Part shown: positions 17,689 to 25,881 of the stretch, in pieces
How positions within the stretch are numbered: position 1 is the first letter of the stretch
Layout: each line of letters opens with the position of its first letter
Source of the DNA: Actinoalloteichus hoggarensis
GTDB lineage: Bacteria; Actinomycetota; Actinomycetes; Mycobacteriales; Pseudonocardiaceae
Length of the DNA stretch: 64,000 nt
NCBI RefSeq assembly: GCF_002234535.1
Contig: NZ_CP022521.1
Location: 930,001-994,000 of the forward strand
Direction of reading: 5' to 3'
The notes under the pieces: model-generated
The model's input: only the letters and a program-made list of their open reading frames with translations
The model's database searches: none
Told to the model about the DNA's origin: nothing
Made by a program: the position numbers and the translations under genes

Positions 17689-18335
17689 TCGAGGACTATC
17701 TCGACGCGCTCGACCGCAGACTGCACGGCCCTGGATCGGTGAAGTCCGAGCTGCTCACCGAGGTGCGGCACAGCCTGGAGGACGCCGCGGAGGCCTACCG
17801 GGACGACGGCCTCACCACGGCGGGTGCCGAGCAGCGGGCCGTCCGCGAGTTCGGCGGCGTCGACGCGGTCGCCGAGGACTGCCAGGCCGAGCTGGCCGTC
17901 AGCCACAGTCTCGGCACCGTCCGGACCCTGTTGGCAGGCGTGGTCCTGCTGGTCCTGATGTGGGAGGTCGGCCGACGGCTGATCATCGGCCCGTGGGAGG
18001 CGTTCCCCGGGCCGCCGCTCAACCCGCTGGCAGGCCTCGCCTTCGGCATGGCGGAACGGCTCGGGATCGTGCTGGGCCTGGTCATCGCCGTCCTGCTGCT
18101 CTCGGTTCGGCTGCTCGGCAGGCGTACCTCGGCCCGCGCCCTCAGCAGCCTGTTGACCCGGTTCAACGTTCTGGCCGTGCTGGTCTACGGCACCACGCTG
18201 TTCCTGGTGTGCGCATTAGGGATGTTCCTCCGCCCCGAGGTCTTCCAGGACGTCGGAATGGTCGTCATCATGACGGTCACCGTCCTGGTGATGAGCAGAC
18301 TCGGATGGCTGGCGGGCCGCAGCCTGCGGCTCTGA
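17670..18335 (+). CDS. Permease-prefix-domain membrane protein
   Basis: A 221-residue protein. The first 80 residues are the cytosolic helical permease prefix domain (EDYLDALDRRLHG, EVRHSLEDAAEAYRDDG, AVREFGG). Four hydrophobic segments follow at about 83-100, 125-148, 165-187 and 193-215. Proteins of this kind sit beside PadR regulators and often ABC exporters; no exporter is adjacent here. GGAGG six bases before the ATG at 17670 supports this start over the ATG at 17685, which would give an ATGA overlap. Ligand and role unknown. Confidence 0.8.
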   Translation: MACAGMIEDYLDALDRRLHGPGSVKSELLTEVRHSLEDAAEAYRDDGLTTAGAEQRAVREFGGVDAVAEDCQAELAVSHSLGTVRTLLAGVVLLVLMWEVGRRLIIGPWEAFPGPPLNPLAGLAFGMAERLGIVLGLVIAVLLLSVRLLGRRTSARALSSLLTRFNVLAVLVYGTTLFLVCALGMFLRPEVFQDVGMVVIMTVTVLVMSRLGWLAGRSLRL

Positions 18336-18404
18336 CACCGCGTGGGCTCGCCCCCGCAGGTCCCTGCGCGACCGGCCGGGCACACCATGCCACGATCTGT
18401 GGCT

Positions 18405-18917
18405 GTGACCACGTTGCTCATCTACCTCGCCGTCATGCTGCTGGTCGCCGCCGTGGTGTTCCTCCTCGTGTCGGTGATCTTCGGCAGCGGCGAGGAGCTG
18501 GCTCCGCTGCCGCCCGGCGTCACCCCCACGACCCTCCCGGAGACCTCGTTCGGCGGTGCGGAGGTCAGAGCGCTGCGGTTCCAGCAGGCCGTCCGGGGGT
18601 ATCGCATGACCGAAGTGGACTGGGCGCTGGAGAAGGTCGCCGCCGAACTCGACGGTCTGCGGTCCAGGGTGTCGGAGTTGGAACGGGAGCTGTCCGAACG
18701 GTCGGCCCCGGACACCGCGGCAGGAGCCGCCGGATCGACGGCGGAAGCCGAGGCGGCACCCGTCATCGAGGAGTCCGCGGCCCTCGACCGACGAAAGGGG
18801 ACAGCGGTGCGATCGGGACATGCCGACGAACCGGCGAACGCCGTGGGCGGTGAACTCGACGTCGAGTCGCCTGCGACCTGGTCCGGTGACGACGCCGGGC
18901 CGGGGAGCCGAGCATGA
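18405..18917 (+). CDS. DivIVA-domain membrane-anchored protein
   Basis: A 170-residue protein with one N-terminal membrane helix (LLIYLAVMLLVAAVVFLLVS) and then a short DivIVA-like segment: RALRFQQAVRGYRMTEVDWALEKVAAEL continuing into a coiled coil (LRSRVSELERELSE). The C-terminal 60 residues are disordered. This layout matches the gene that follows gpgS in mycobacteria. It may sense membrane curvature or link the wall-synthesis machinery, by analogy. GTG at 18405 is used; 18399 is equally possible. The stop overlaps the next gene by ATGA. Confidence 0.8.
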   Translation: MTTLLIYLAVMLLVAAVVFLLVSVIFGSGEELAPLPPGVTPTTLPETSFGGAEVRALRFQQAVRGYRMTEVDWALEKVAAELDGLRSRVSELERELSERSAPDTAAGAAGSTAEAEAAPVIEESAALDRRKGTAVRSGHADEPANAVGGELDVESPATWSGDDAGPGSRA

Positions 18918-19372
18918 GCACCGCCGACGTGGTGCTGCGAGTGGCCGTCCCCGAGCGGGCCGAGACGGTGTGGGCCGCGGCGACCGACTGGGCTCGCCAG
19001 GGCGAGTGGATGCTGGGCACCGAGGTCGACGTCGTCGGTGGCGACGGCAGAAGCGTCGGGTCCCGGCTGGCCGCCTTCACCGGGGCGGGCGGCATCGGCT
19101 TCCTGGATCGGATGGAGATCACCGGCTGGGACCCGCCGAGGTCGGTCGCCGTGCGGCACACCGGACGCCTGGTACGCGGCGAGGGCGGCTTCCGCATCCT
19201 GCCGCACGACGGCGGCGAGCGGTGCACCTTTCTCTGGGAGGAGCGGCTCACCCTGCCGTTGGGGGCGCTGGGCGGCCTCGGCTGGGCGATGGTGCGGCCC
19301 GCGTTCGAATGGGGACTGCGTCGGTCGCTGACGGACTTCGCTCGTCTCTGCCGGGACTATCGCGAGGACTGA
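18914..19372 (+). CDS. SRPBCC-family (START-like) protein
   Basis: A 152-residue helix-grip protein. It starts DVVLRVAVPERAETVWAAATD, then WARQGEWMLGTEVDV, and ends in the long amphipathic helix RRSLTDFARLCRDYRED, as in polyketide-cyclase-like lipid or hydrophobe binders. The ligand is unknown. It is translationally coupled to the DivIVA-like gene (ATGA overlap). Confidence 0.85.
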   Translation: MSTADVVLRVAVPERAETVWAAATDWARQGEWMLGTEVDVVGGDGRSVGSRLAAFTGAGGIGFLDRMEITGWDPPRSVAVRHTGRLVRGEGGFRILPHDGGERCTFLWEERLTLPLGALGGLGWAMVRPAFEWGLRRSLTDFARLCRDYRED

Positions 19373-19473
19373 GTCGTGGGGGGCGCGAGCCCGCGCGGGC
19401 GGCGGCCCGGGAGAACGGCGGCCCGGGGCGAGGGCCGGAGCGGGGTCGGGCCGGTGCGCCTCGCCGCGTCCGC

Positions 19474-19923
19474 TCAGTCGTCCTCGCCCGGCCGGATCGC
19501 GGGGGAGCGCAGCGAGTCGGCGATCTCGTCCTCGGTGTAGCCGTACTGCTGCGCGGTCTCGGCCAGGGCCTGCGCCCCTGCCCGCAGATTCTCGACGTAG
19601 TGCCTGCACCGGTTGAAATAGGAGTCTGGATTCTCCAGCAGCCTTCCGGTGACGATGCGAGCGAATTCGATCGACGCCGGGTCGCCGCCCATCGGCGTCA
19701 ATCGGAGACGGTGTCGGACGTTGACCAGCGTCGCGGTGAGGCGGTCGGCCTCATCCAGGAGCGCACGACGGGCATGGAGGACGTTCTCGGGGTCGACGGT
19801 CAGGTCGACGGCGAATTCGCCCGCGTCGCAGGCGAGACCGCCGCGATCGTCGTGACCACCGTGCCGTCTCGCGCGTTCGGCCAGTTCGACGGCCTCGTGG
19901 ACCACGTCGTCGATGAACGTCAT
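19474..19923 (-). CDS. EspC/WXG-like helical protein
   Basis: A 149-residue, mostly helical protein with no membrane segment. The C-terminal half (ENPDSYFNRCRHYVENLRAG, AQALAETAQQYGYTEDEI) resembles EspC-type ESX substrates, and YGYTEDE contains the YxxxD/E export signature. The ATG at 19923 (MTFIDDVVHEAVE) is preferred over the open frame to 20079. No partner gene is adjacent, but an EspG/PPE-like pair lies 0.8 kb away. Weak family evidence; a cytosolic hypothetical is the alternative. Confidence 0.55.
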   Translation of the reverse strand: MTFIDDVVHEAVELAERARRHGGHDDRGGLACDAGEFAVDLTVDPENVLHARRALLDEADRLTATLVNVRHRLRLTPMGGDPASIEFARIVTGRLLENPDSYFNRCRHYVENLRAGAQALAETAQQYGYTEDEIADSLRSPAIRPGEDD

Positions 19924-20260
19924 CTTCGTGTCTCTCTCCGCGTTCGGGCGCCTCGCGATCTCGATGAAGATCAACGTAACAGTCTCGGCGCCGCCAGGGG
20001 CGCTGCGCCGCCGAATCACTCGAACGACACCACGGTGCACGTCGAGATGAAGCGTCGAGTTCGGTGAGCCGGCGGGCATTCGACGCGAATCGTGCGGTGG
20101 CGCTCGGGATCAACCGCCAGGACGACGAATTCGTGACGCCGTGATGTCGGAGCCGGATCGTCGGTGCGATGCCCTCGATGCGGCCCCGGAATGGCCCGGC
20201 AAGAAGATGAATGAATTGCGCGTTCGCGGAGTGGCACGATGACTGGTCGGATTCCGCGAC
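19924..20260. other. Divergent intergenic region, no gene seen
   Basis: About 340 bases between the EspC-like gene and the glyoxalase-like gene, somewhat richer in A/T than its flanks. It should hold both promoters; no clear -35/-10 pair or dyad stood out. Confidence 0.6.
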
Positions 20261-20650
20261 ATGACAGCGATCTCAGCCGCCTTCGGCATCGTCACCCGGG
20301 ACATCGCGACCTCGGTCGCCTTCTATCGGCTGCTCGGCCTGGAGATCTCCGATCCCACCGAGGAGCCGCATCACTCCGCCGCGCTGCCCGGCGGCGGACG
20401 GCTCATGTGGGACACCGAGGATCTGATGCGACAGATCAAGCCCGATTGGCAGCCCCCCAGCGGCGGCCCTCGCCTCGGGCTCGCGATCGGGCTCGCCGCC
20501 CCCGACGAGGTCGACTCGGTGTACACCAGGGTGGTGGCCGCGGGCAACGCCGGGGCGGCCGCTCCGTGGGACGCCTTCTGGGGGCAGCGCTACGCCCAGG
20601 TGGTCGACCCCGACGGCGTGATCGTGGACCTCTTCGCCGACCTGCCCTAG
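20261..20650 (+). CDS. VOC-superfamily (glyoxalase/bleomycin-resistance-like) protein
   Basis: A 129-residue protein of two beta-alpha-beta-beta-beta modules. The first is AAFGIVTRDIATSVAFYRLLGLE; the second ends with YAQVVDPDGVIVDLFADLP, the typical VOC terminus with its metal-binding glutamate position replaced by Asp/Leu. The metal and substrate are not evident. It stands alone, convergent with the EspG-like gene 41 bases away. Confidence 0.85.
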   Translation: MTAISAAFGIVTRDIATSVAFYRLLGLEISDPTEEPHHSAALPGGGRLMWDTEDLMRQIKPDWQPPSGGPRLGLAIGLAAPDEVDSVYTRVVAAGNAGAAAPWDAFWGQRYAQVVDPDGVIVDLFADLP

Positions 20651-20691
20651 GCCGCCGCTCGCGTCGGACGACTCGACGGCCGTCGGGACGA

Positions 20692-21471
20692 TCACCGCGT
20701 CTCGGCGGCCAGCTCACGCAGGGCCAGCGCGATCTTGCGATTGTCGGCCGGGGTGACCGTCACCCATTCCTGATCGCCATGTCCACGCCGCAGCTGGAGA
20801 TGGCGTCCCGCCGCGGTGTCGTGGAAGGCCACGACCCGTGCGGCTCGTCGTCTGCCGCTCGCCGTGACGGTGCTCGCGCCGAACTGGCCTTGTCTGAGCG
20901 GTTCGGCGCACAGTCGCGCCAGCTCGGCGGCATCGGCGGCCCGCTCACCACGAGCGGTCAGCTCGGCGACGAGCACCCGCGAGTCGCCGTGCGCCAGGCG
21001 GACGGCCGCGGCCAGCGCGCCGCCCCGCACACTGGCCGACTCGCCGATGCCGGGCGGCACCTCGCCCGCCAGCCCGATCAGCTCGGGAATCACCTGATGA
21101 TCGGATAGCGCCGCGACCCAGACGCGATCCGCGCGACGCGCGGCCACCGCCCCCGCCGACCCGCACCCGGCCCCGATCGCGTCGACGACCTCGGGCAGGG
21201 CGAGGTGGGCGTCCACGAGCCAGTCGCAGCCCGCCAACAAGGCGAGGGCGGCACTGAGCTCCGGGGTCGGCTCGGCGTTCGCGAACAGGCCGCGAGCGGC
21301 GAGCGTCGCCTCGGCGTTCGCGACGATCCGCCGCCGTTCGTCTCGGGTGCGGCCGGGACTCGGCAGTCGAAGCGCCACGGGCGTCTCGCCGAGGCCGAGC
21401 GACTCCCAGCAGACGTCGAACTCGACGGCGGAGAGCAGGAACGTGCTGTCCCCGCGCGTCCTCGTGATCAC
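20692..21471 (-). CDS. EspG-family ESX-associated chaperone-like protein
   Basis: A 259-residue cytosolic protein of the EspG family, which binds PPE-type proteins and keeps them soluble before type VII export. Visible marks are the N-terminal LSAVEFDVCWESLGLGETP, where most EspG-like proteins start, and the C-terminal VTVTPADNRKIALALREL. The GTG at 21471 overlaps the upstream PPE-like stop (GTGA), and GAGGAG precedes it. Chaperone and client are therefore coupled. The ESX core apparatus is not in the window. Confidence 0.82.
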   Translation of the reverse strand: MITRTRGDSTFLLSAVEFDVCWESLGLGETPVALRLPSPGRTRDERRRIVANAEATLAARGLFANAEPTPELSAALALLAGCDWLVDAHLALPEVVDAIGAGCGSAGAVAARRADRVWVAALSDHQVIPELIGLAGEVPPGIGESASVRGGALAAAVRLAHGDSRVLVAELTARGERAADAAELARLCAEPLRQGQFGASTVTASGRRRAARVVAFHDTAAGRHLQLRRGHGDQEWVTVTPADNRKIALALRELAAETR

Positions 21472-22892
21472 CGCGGCTCCTCGGCCGGGTCCGTGCCGAG
21501 CACCGCGGGGGCGATCGAGGAGGCTCCGTCCACCGTGTCCACCGTGTACGGCGCGGCGGCCTCGAAGCCCAGCGGATCGGCCGCCCTGTCCGGCTCGTCC
21601 ACGGCGGGGCTCGCGGTCCGCGCGCCCGGCATATCGAATCGATCCGGCGCGGGCGCGGGGGTCCGGGCCGCCCCGAGGGCGGTTCGAGGGCTTGGTCCTG
21701 CGGAAGGTCCGCCGCTCGACGGACCCGGGCCGCCCACGGGGCGCGGCGCCGCGGCGGTGCCGCCCGACATCCCCAGCCCGACCGGCAGTCCGGCCGCGGC
21801 GAAGCCGGGGTCGCCCGCGGACTCGATCGACCGGCGAACCGCGGAGGCCTCCGGGCCGACGGGAGCGGCGCGGTTGATCGTCCCGCCGCCAGGGAGGTCC
21901 GCGCGGCCTGCGCGGGAGCCGGTCCCCGACATCGCGCCGCCCCGGTCCCCTGCCGTCGCGGGGCGATCGGCGTCGCCCGCGCCGCCCGCCGTCCACGGTC
22001 CGGTTCTGGACCTCGGGCCGTCCGGCGGCGGTGGGACGGCCTGGGCGACGGCCACGCCGATCGACTGCCCGGGCGGACTCGCTGAGGCGACTCGGTCCGG
22101 GGCGGGCTGTCCGGGGATCGCCACCCCGGCGGCCTGTGGTCCGACCGGCGCGGGCTGCGGCGACGTTCCGGCAAGAGGCGTGGCCGTCGGGTCCGCGCCG
22201 GGAGGCTTCTCCGTCGGAATCGGAGCACCCGACTCGTGGCGAGTCGCGGTCGATCCCTGGGTGCGGGCGGCCGCCTGCACCGTCGTTCGGGGGACGCCGG
22301 ACCGCTCCGGGCACGTGGGGCGCGTCGTGACCGCGGCGACCGCGACACCCGGTGGCGCCGCGAGGACGGGCAACGACCGGACGGCGTCGCGCACCGCGTC
22401 CTCGTAGGCGTAGAACGCCCGGTTCGCCGCGTCGTCCCTCGCCCGCTCGGCCTCCGCCTCCTGGGTGAGGTCGGCCTGTCCGCCGAAGGGTCCGGCGAAG
22501 ACGTCGAGGCGCGTGTCCGCCCGACCGGGGCCCGGTGCCTCCACTCGCACCCGCACGTGGGCGAACCCCGCCCCGGCGACGGCGACGCCGACGCCGCCCT
22601 CCCGCGCGGAGTCGCCGCAGGCGAGACTCCAGTCGGCGACGAGGGCGCACGCCGCGCCCACCGAGGTGGCGGCGGCGCCCTGCCAGTCGATGCCCAGCGG
22701 CTGCAACGCCCGGCGAAGCAGGAGATCGGATTCCGCCATCGCATCGGCGAGGATGCTCAGGGCCGCTCTGATGTCCTCGGCCGCGTCGGGGCCGGAGCCG
22801 TCTCGTACCCAGGCGTGCTTCTCCTGAAGTGAATAGCCTTCATATCGAATCGCGGGAATGTCGCATTCGGATTCCGTGTGGTCGATGCCCAT
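21468..22892 (-). CDS. PPE/WXG-like protein with long Pro/Gly/Ala tail
   Basis: A 474-residue protein. The N-terminal 190 residues are helical and include IDWQGAAATSVG (a WxG turn) and EGYSLQEKHAWV at the start, the layout of PPE-like ESX substrates. A region of helical capping (about 150-180) is followed by some 250 residues of Pro/Gly/Ala-rich disorder and a short acidic end. The ATG at 22892 (MGIDHTESE) is used. It is coupled to the EspG-like gene, the pairing expected of a client and its chaperone. Surface display or secretion is inferred. Confidence 0.75.
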   Translation of the reverse strand: MGIDHTESECDIPAIRYEGYSLQEKHAWVRDGSGPDAAEDIRAALSILADAMAESDLLLRRALQPLGIDWQGAAATSVGAACALVADWSLACGDSAREGGVGVAVAGAGFAHVRVRVEAPGPGRADTRLDVFAGPFGGQADLTQEAEAERARDDAANRAFYAYEDAVRDAVRSLPVLAAPPGVAVAAVTTRPTCPERSGVPRTTVQAAARTQGSTATRHESGAPIPTEKPPGADPTATPLAGTSPQPAPVGPQAAGVAIPGQPAPDRVASASPPGQSIGVAVAQAVPPPPDGPRSRTGPWTAGGAGDADRPATAGDRGGAMSGTGSRAGRADLPGGGTINRAAPVGPEASAVRRSIESAGDPGFAAAGLPVGLGMSGGTAAAPRPVGGPGPSSGGPSAGPSPRTALGAARTPAPAPDRFDMPGARTASPAVDEPDRAADPLGFEAAAPYTVDTVDGASSIAPAVLGTDPAEEPR

Positions 22893-23603
22893 CGTCGTAC
22901 CGTCCCTCAATGCTCGGCCCTCGACCGGACCCGTCGATCCGCGGCCGGTCACGCGATCACACGACGATCGCTCGACCGCCGTCGTCGCAGCTCCGGGCGA
23001 TTCGGTCCCGACCGGCCCGTCGTGCTCGGCCCGACCGTCGCGTCCACCGCCTGCGCCGGGGCATCGCCTCGGGCAAGGGAGCCGACACCCGGTCGCGGCG
23101 TGGCATTCGTCAGCGCGCCGCGATCGCCGTCGATCAAACTAGCAGCCATGGCACCACGGGATCGACGATTCGGCGTTCGACGGTGTGGTGTTCTGTAGTG
23201 GAGCCGTGCTCGATTCCGACGTCGGCGCGAAATGGAATTCTTTTCGCGTTTTCTGGCCGTCGGCACGCGGCGAGTCGATGGCCGGCCGAGTCCCTCGGCG
23301 CTGATTCCTGCCATGGCATTTCCGTGACGTCCCGCCCGGGCCCCGGCGTCCCGCGTCCTCGGCCGCGAGACGCGAGACGAACGACGGACCACGATCACGC
23401 AGACCGCGGAAGTCACGTGGCGGCTGCATCGGCCGTGCACCGGGAGCCCGATGCCGGGAGCCGGTATCCGGCAGCCGGGGGAGGAGCCAGGGGCCGACCC
23501 AGCGTGCCACGGGCGGGTCGCCAGGCCCTGCCTGCATGGCCGATGCCGATCGAGTCGGGCGTCGCGAAGGCCCGACTCGATCGGCCGAGGAGCAGGCGGT
23601 CGA
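22893..23603. other. 700-base region without a supported gene
   Basis: The gap between the PPE-like start and the enoyl-CoA hydratase stop. Open frames here are Arg-rich shadows. The part around 23190-23300 is less GC-rich and holds a hairpin (23226-23248). Promoters for the PPE-like operon should lie in the left part. Confidence 0.5.
23226..23248. terminator. 7-bp hairpin followed by a T-rich run
   Basis: CGCGAAA and TTTCGCG pair around nine bases, and TTTTC follows. It looks like an intrinsic terminator on the + strand, although no + gene ends here. An operator is the other reading. Confidence 0.35.
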
Positions 23604-24518
23604 TCAGCGCCCGAGGAACCTCGGCTCCCGCTTGGCCACGAAGGCGTCCACGGCCTCGCGGTGATCGACGGTCTGCCCTGCCTCGGCCTGAGTCCGTGCC
23701 TCGGTGGCCAGTGCCTCGGTCAACTCGCTCGACGCGGCGGCCCGGAGCGACTCCTTGATCTTCGCGTAGGCCGTCGTCGGACCTGCGGCCAATCGGCCCG
23801 CCAGCTCCCTGGCCGCCGCCAACGCCTCGCCGTCCTCCACCAGTCGGCTGATCATCCCGAGGCGCAGCGCCTCCTCCGCCGTCACCGGCTGCCCGAGCAG
23901 CATCATCTCCATCGCGCGCCCGTAGCCGATCAGTCGGGGAAGCGTCCACGAGGCGCCCGAGTCGGCGGTGAGACCGACACCCGCGAAGGCCATCAGGAAC
24001 CGGGCAGACCGCTCGGCGATGCGCAGATCCGCCGCATAGGCCAGGGACGCGCCCGCCCCGGCCGCCGTGCCGTTCACCGCGGCGATGACCGGCTTGGGCA
24101 TCGCGGTGACGAGTTCGATCAGCGGGTTGTAGTGCTCCTCCACCGTGTGCAGCGGTGCCTCGTCACCCGCCTGAAGCAGTGCGATGTGCTCCTTGAGATC
24201 CTGGCCCGCGCAGAAGGCCCGACCCGCTCCGGTGATCACCACAGCGCGGACGGAGTCGTCCTCCGCCGCGTCATGCAGCGCGGCGAGCAGGTCGTTCTTC
24301 AACTGGACGGTCAACGAGTTGAACGCGGCCGGCCGATTGAAGGTCAGGACTCGGACGCCCTGATCGTCCTCGATCAGTAAGAGCGGCCGTTCCACTCCTC
24401 GCAGGCCCGCGGCCGCGGGACCGGGCTCGTCGGCGGCACGAACCCCGTCGGCGGCCTGGGGGTCCTCGGCGGGACGGACTTCCTCGGTGGAGCTGGGAGA
24501 CGCTGGTCGATCGGGCAC
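23604..24518 (-). CDS. Enoyl-CoA hydratase/isomerase (PaaG-like)
   Basis: A 304-residue crotonase-fold enzyme with an unusual disordered N-terminal extension of about 40 residues (Pro/Ala/Glu-rich). The core has VLTFNRPAAFNSL, the first oxyanion loop GAGRAFCAGQDLKEH and the second VNGTAAGAGASLAYAADLRIA. The aspartate in GLTADSGASWTLPR matches PaaG-type enzymes rather than classical hydratases, suggesting isomerisation of an aromatic epoxy-CoA or a similar ester. GTG start with GAGGAG upstream. The PaaX-like regulator gene ends 15 bases before it on the same strand, so the two are probably co-transcribed. Confidence 0.85.
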   Translation of the reverse strand: MPDRPASPSSTEEVRPAEDPQAADGVRAADEPGPAAAGLRGVERPLLLIEDDQGVRVLTFNRPAAFNSLTVQLKNDLLAALHDAAEDDSVRAVVITGAGRAFCAGQDLKEHIALLQAGDEAPLHTVEEHYNPLIELVTAMPKPVIAAVNGTAAGAGASLAYAADLRIAERSARFLMAFAGVGLTADSGASWTLPRLIGYGRAMEMMLLGQPVTAEEALRLGMISRLVEDGEALAAARELAGRLAAGPTTAYAKIKESLRAAASSELTEALATEARTQAEAGQTVDHREAVDAFVAKREPRFLGR

Positions 24519-24533
24519 GGTGGCACTCCTCTC

Positions 24534-25382
24534 CTAATCCTGCCGCCCCTCACCCTGGTCAGGTGATGAGTCGGCGGGTGACCCTGCACTGCTCGCCAGG
24601 CACAGCCGAACGAATCGATCCGCCGCCGGAGCCAACCGAGCGGTGTGTCGGTCGAAGAACGCGGCGGCCAGGTCACCGCCCCATTCTTGGGGAAGCACGG
24701 TGGGCGGGAGACCGGGATCGCGGAACAGGAATCCGCGCCAGGCGTGCAGCAGTTCGAGGCCGGCCGCGAAGGCCGCCGCGTCGTCGGCGGCGTCGACGAC
24801 GGCGAGGCGGCCCTCCCAGTCCTGGATGAATGCCGAGTAGTCCTCGGCCAGGGCATCGAGGTTCCACGCGCGACGCGCCAGCTCGCCATCGTCACCCTGA
24901 TGAGTGCCGAGAAAGCTGCTCGCACGCATGGACTCCGTCGCGAGGACGTCCGGCAGCTCCTCGGCAGGACGCGGTGCGACCCACGTCACCGGGCCGAGTT
25001 CTCCGTAGCCCAGCAGCCGAAGCGAGGACGTGAGCCGGTCGCGGGCAGGCCTGCCCGGCAGCTCCTCCAGCACGAGGACGTGCCAGCGGCCGTCCCACAC
25101 GTCGGGACGGGTCCGGTAGATGCGCGCGGCCGCCTCGTCCAGACGACGTTCGGCCTTGGCCGTCAGCGCGTACCCGGGTCCCTCCGGCAGCCGTACCGGC
25201 GCCAACCAGCCCTGACGCACCGTTCTGGACACCGCGGTCCGCACGGCGGGGGAGGCGAAGCCCAGCGGCTCCAGGAGACGCACCAACGCGGCGATCGTCG
25301 CGACGCCGCCCCTGCCGCGAAGGTGACCACCGAAGAGATCGAACAATGCTGACCGAGCTCGCACGACAGCCGAGTCTGACAC
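24534..25382 (-). CDS. PaaX-family transcriptional regulator
   Basis: A 282-residue GntR-like winged-helix repressor of the PaaX family. The N-terminal DNA-binding domain reads SALFDLFGGHLRGRGG through AVRTAVSRTVRQGWL and YALTAKAERRLDEA. The central domain has WDGRWHVLVLEELPG and the C-terminal domain YSAFIQDWEGR. In phenylacetate degraders PaaX senses phenylacetyl-CoA. Here its only neighbour is a PaaG-like enzyme, so the effector may be another acyl-CoA. GTG at 25382 is chosen; the frame is open to 25535 but the added part is atypical. Divergent from the DUF3117 gene. Confidence 0.88.
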   Translation of the reverse strand: MSDSAVVRARSALFDLFGGHLRGRGGVATIAALVRLLEPLGFASPAVRTAVSRTVRQGWLAPVRLPEGPGYALTAKAERRLDEAAARIYRTRPDVWDGRWHVLVLEELPGRPARDRLTSSLRLLGYGELGPVTWVAPRPAEELPDVLATESMRASSFLGTHQGDDGELARRAWNLDALAEDYSAFIQDWEGRLAVVDAADDAAAFAAGLELLHAWRGFLFRDPGLPPTVLPQEWGGDLAAAFFDRHTARLAPAADRFVRLCLASSAGSPADSSPDQGEGRQD

Positions 25383-25538
25383 CCGTTTGCCCGCTCGACC
25401 AGAGTTGCGCGTACACGCTCCGCGATCCCGAGCCGACGGTTCGGTTTCACGGTTGCGTCCAGATGGGGGAGAATGCTCGAGTGCCCGACGAGCGGTGCGG
25501 TGCGTCGGGCGGGGAAGTGTTGATGGAGGGAGCACGCT

Positions 25539-25706
25539 ATGGCGGCCATGAAGCCCCGGACCGGCGACGGTCCCCTTGAGGTCACCAAGGAGGGACGCGG
25601 CATCGTGATGCGAGTCCCGCTCGAGGGTGGTGGGCGCCTCGTCGTCGAAATGTCGGCAGAGGAGGCCAGTAACCTTGGCGATGCACTGAACGCCGCCGTG
25701 GGGTGA
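25539..25706 (+). CDS. DUF3117 small conserved protein
   Basis: A 55-residue protein starting MAAMKPRTGDGPLEVTKEGR and ending EEASNLGDALNAAVG, an almost invariant actinobacterial family of unknown function. GGAGGGAG precedes the ATG by about seven bases. The mycobacterial homologue lies just upstream of glgA/glgC; here about 7 kb of other genes has come between. Confidence 0.92.
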   Translation: MAAMKPRTGDGPLEVTKEGRGIVMRVPLEGGGRLVVEMSAEEASNLGDALNAAVG

Positions 25707-25817
25707 GGCGGGGCCGACACGACGCGGTCCGTCAGCCGTGGTCGGCCTGAACTGCCCTCAGCGGAGTCCCGGCCCCGGCCTCCTCGACAGGATGCCGGGG
25801 CCTTCGACTGTCCCTTC

Positions 25818-25872
25818 TCGAACCACGCAGGACCCCGTTCGAACCACGCACGACCCCATTTCGAACCACGCA
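25818..25872. repeat. Three phased direct repeats upstream of pepA
   Basis: TCGAACCACGCA occurs three times (25818, 25839, 25861), 21 and 22 bases apart, that is two helical turns. The intervening bases (GGACCCCGT, CGACCCCAT) are also alike. The last copy runs into the presumed ribosome site CAGGAG, so a bound regulator could block transcription or translation of pepA. Confidence 0.85.
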
Positions 25873-25881
25873 GGAGCCGCG

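Noticed and set aside
22949-23440. 163-residue - strand frame in the gene-free region
   Set aside because: Mostly Arg/Pro/Ser with no ribosome site or family resemblance.
25818-25872. tRNA T-arm-like TTCGAACC in the pepA upstream repeats
   Set aside because: The flanks do not fold into a cloverleaf, and the element occurs three times at fixed spacing, so it is a repeat, not a tRNA.
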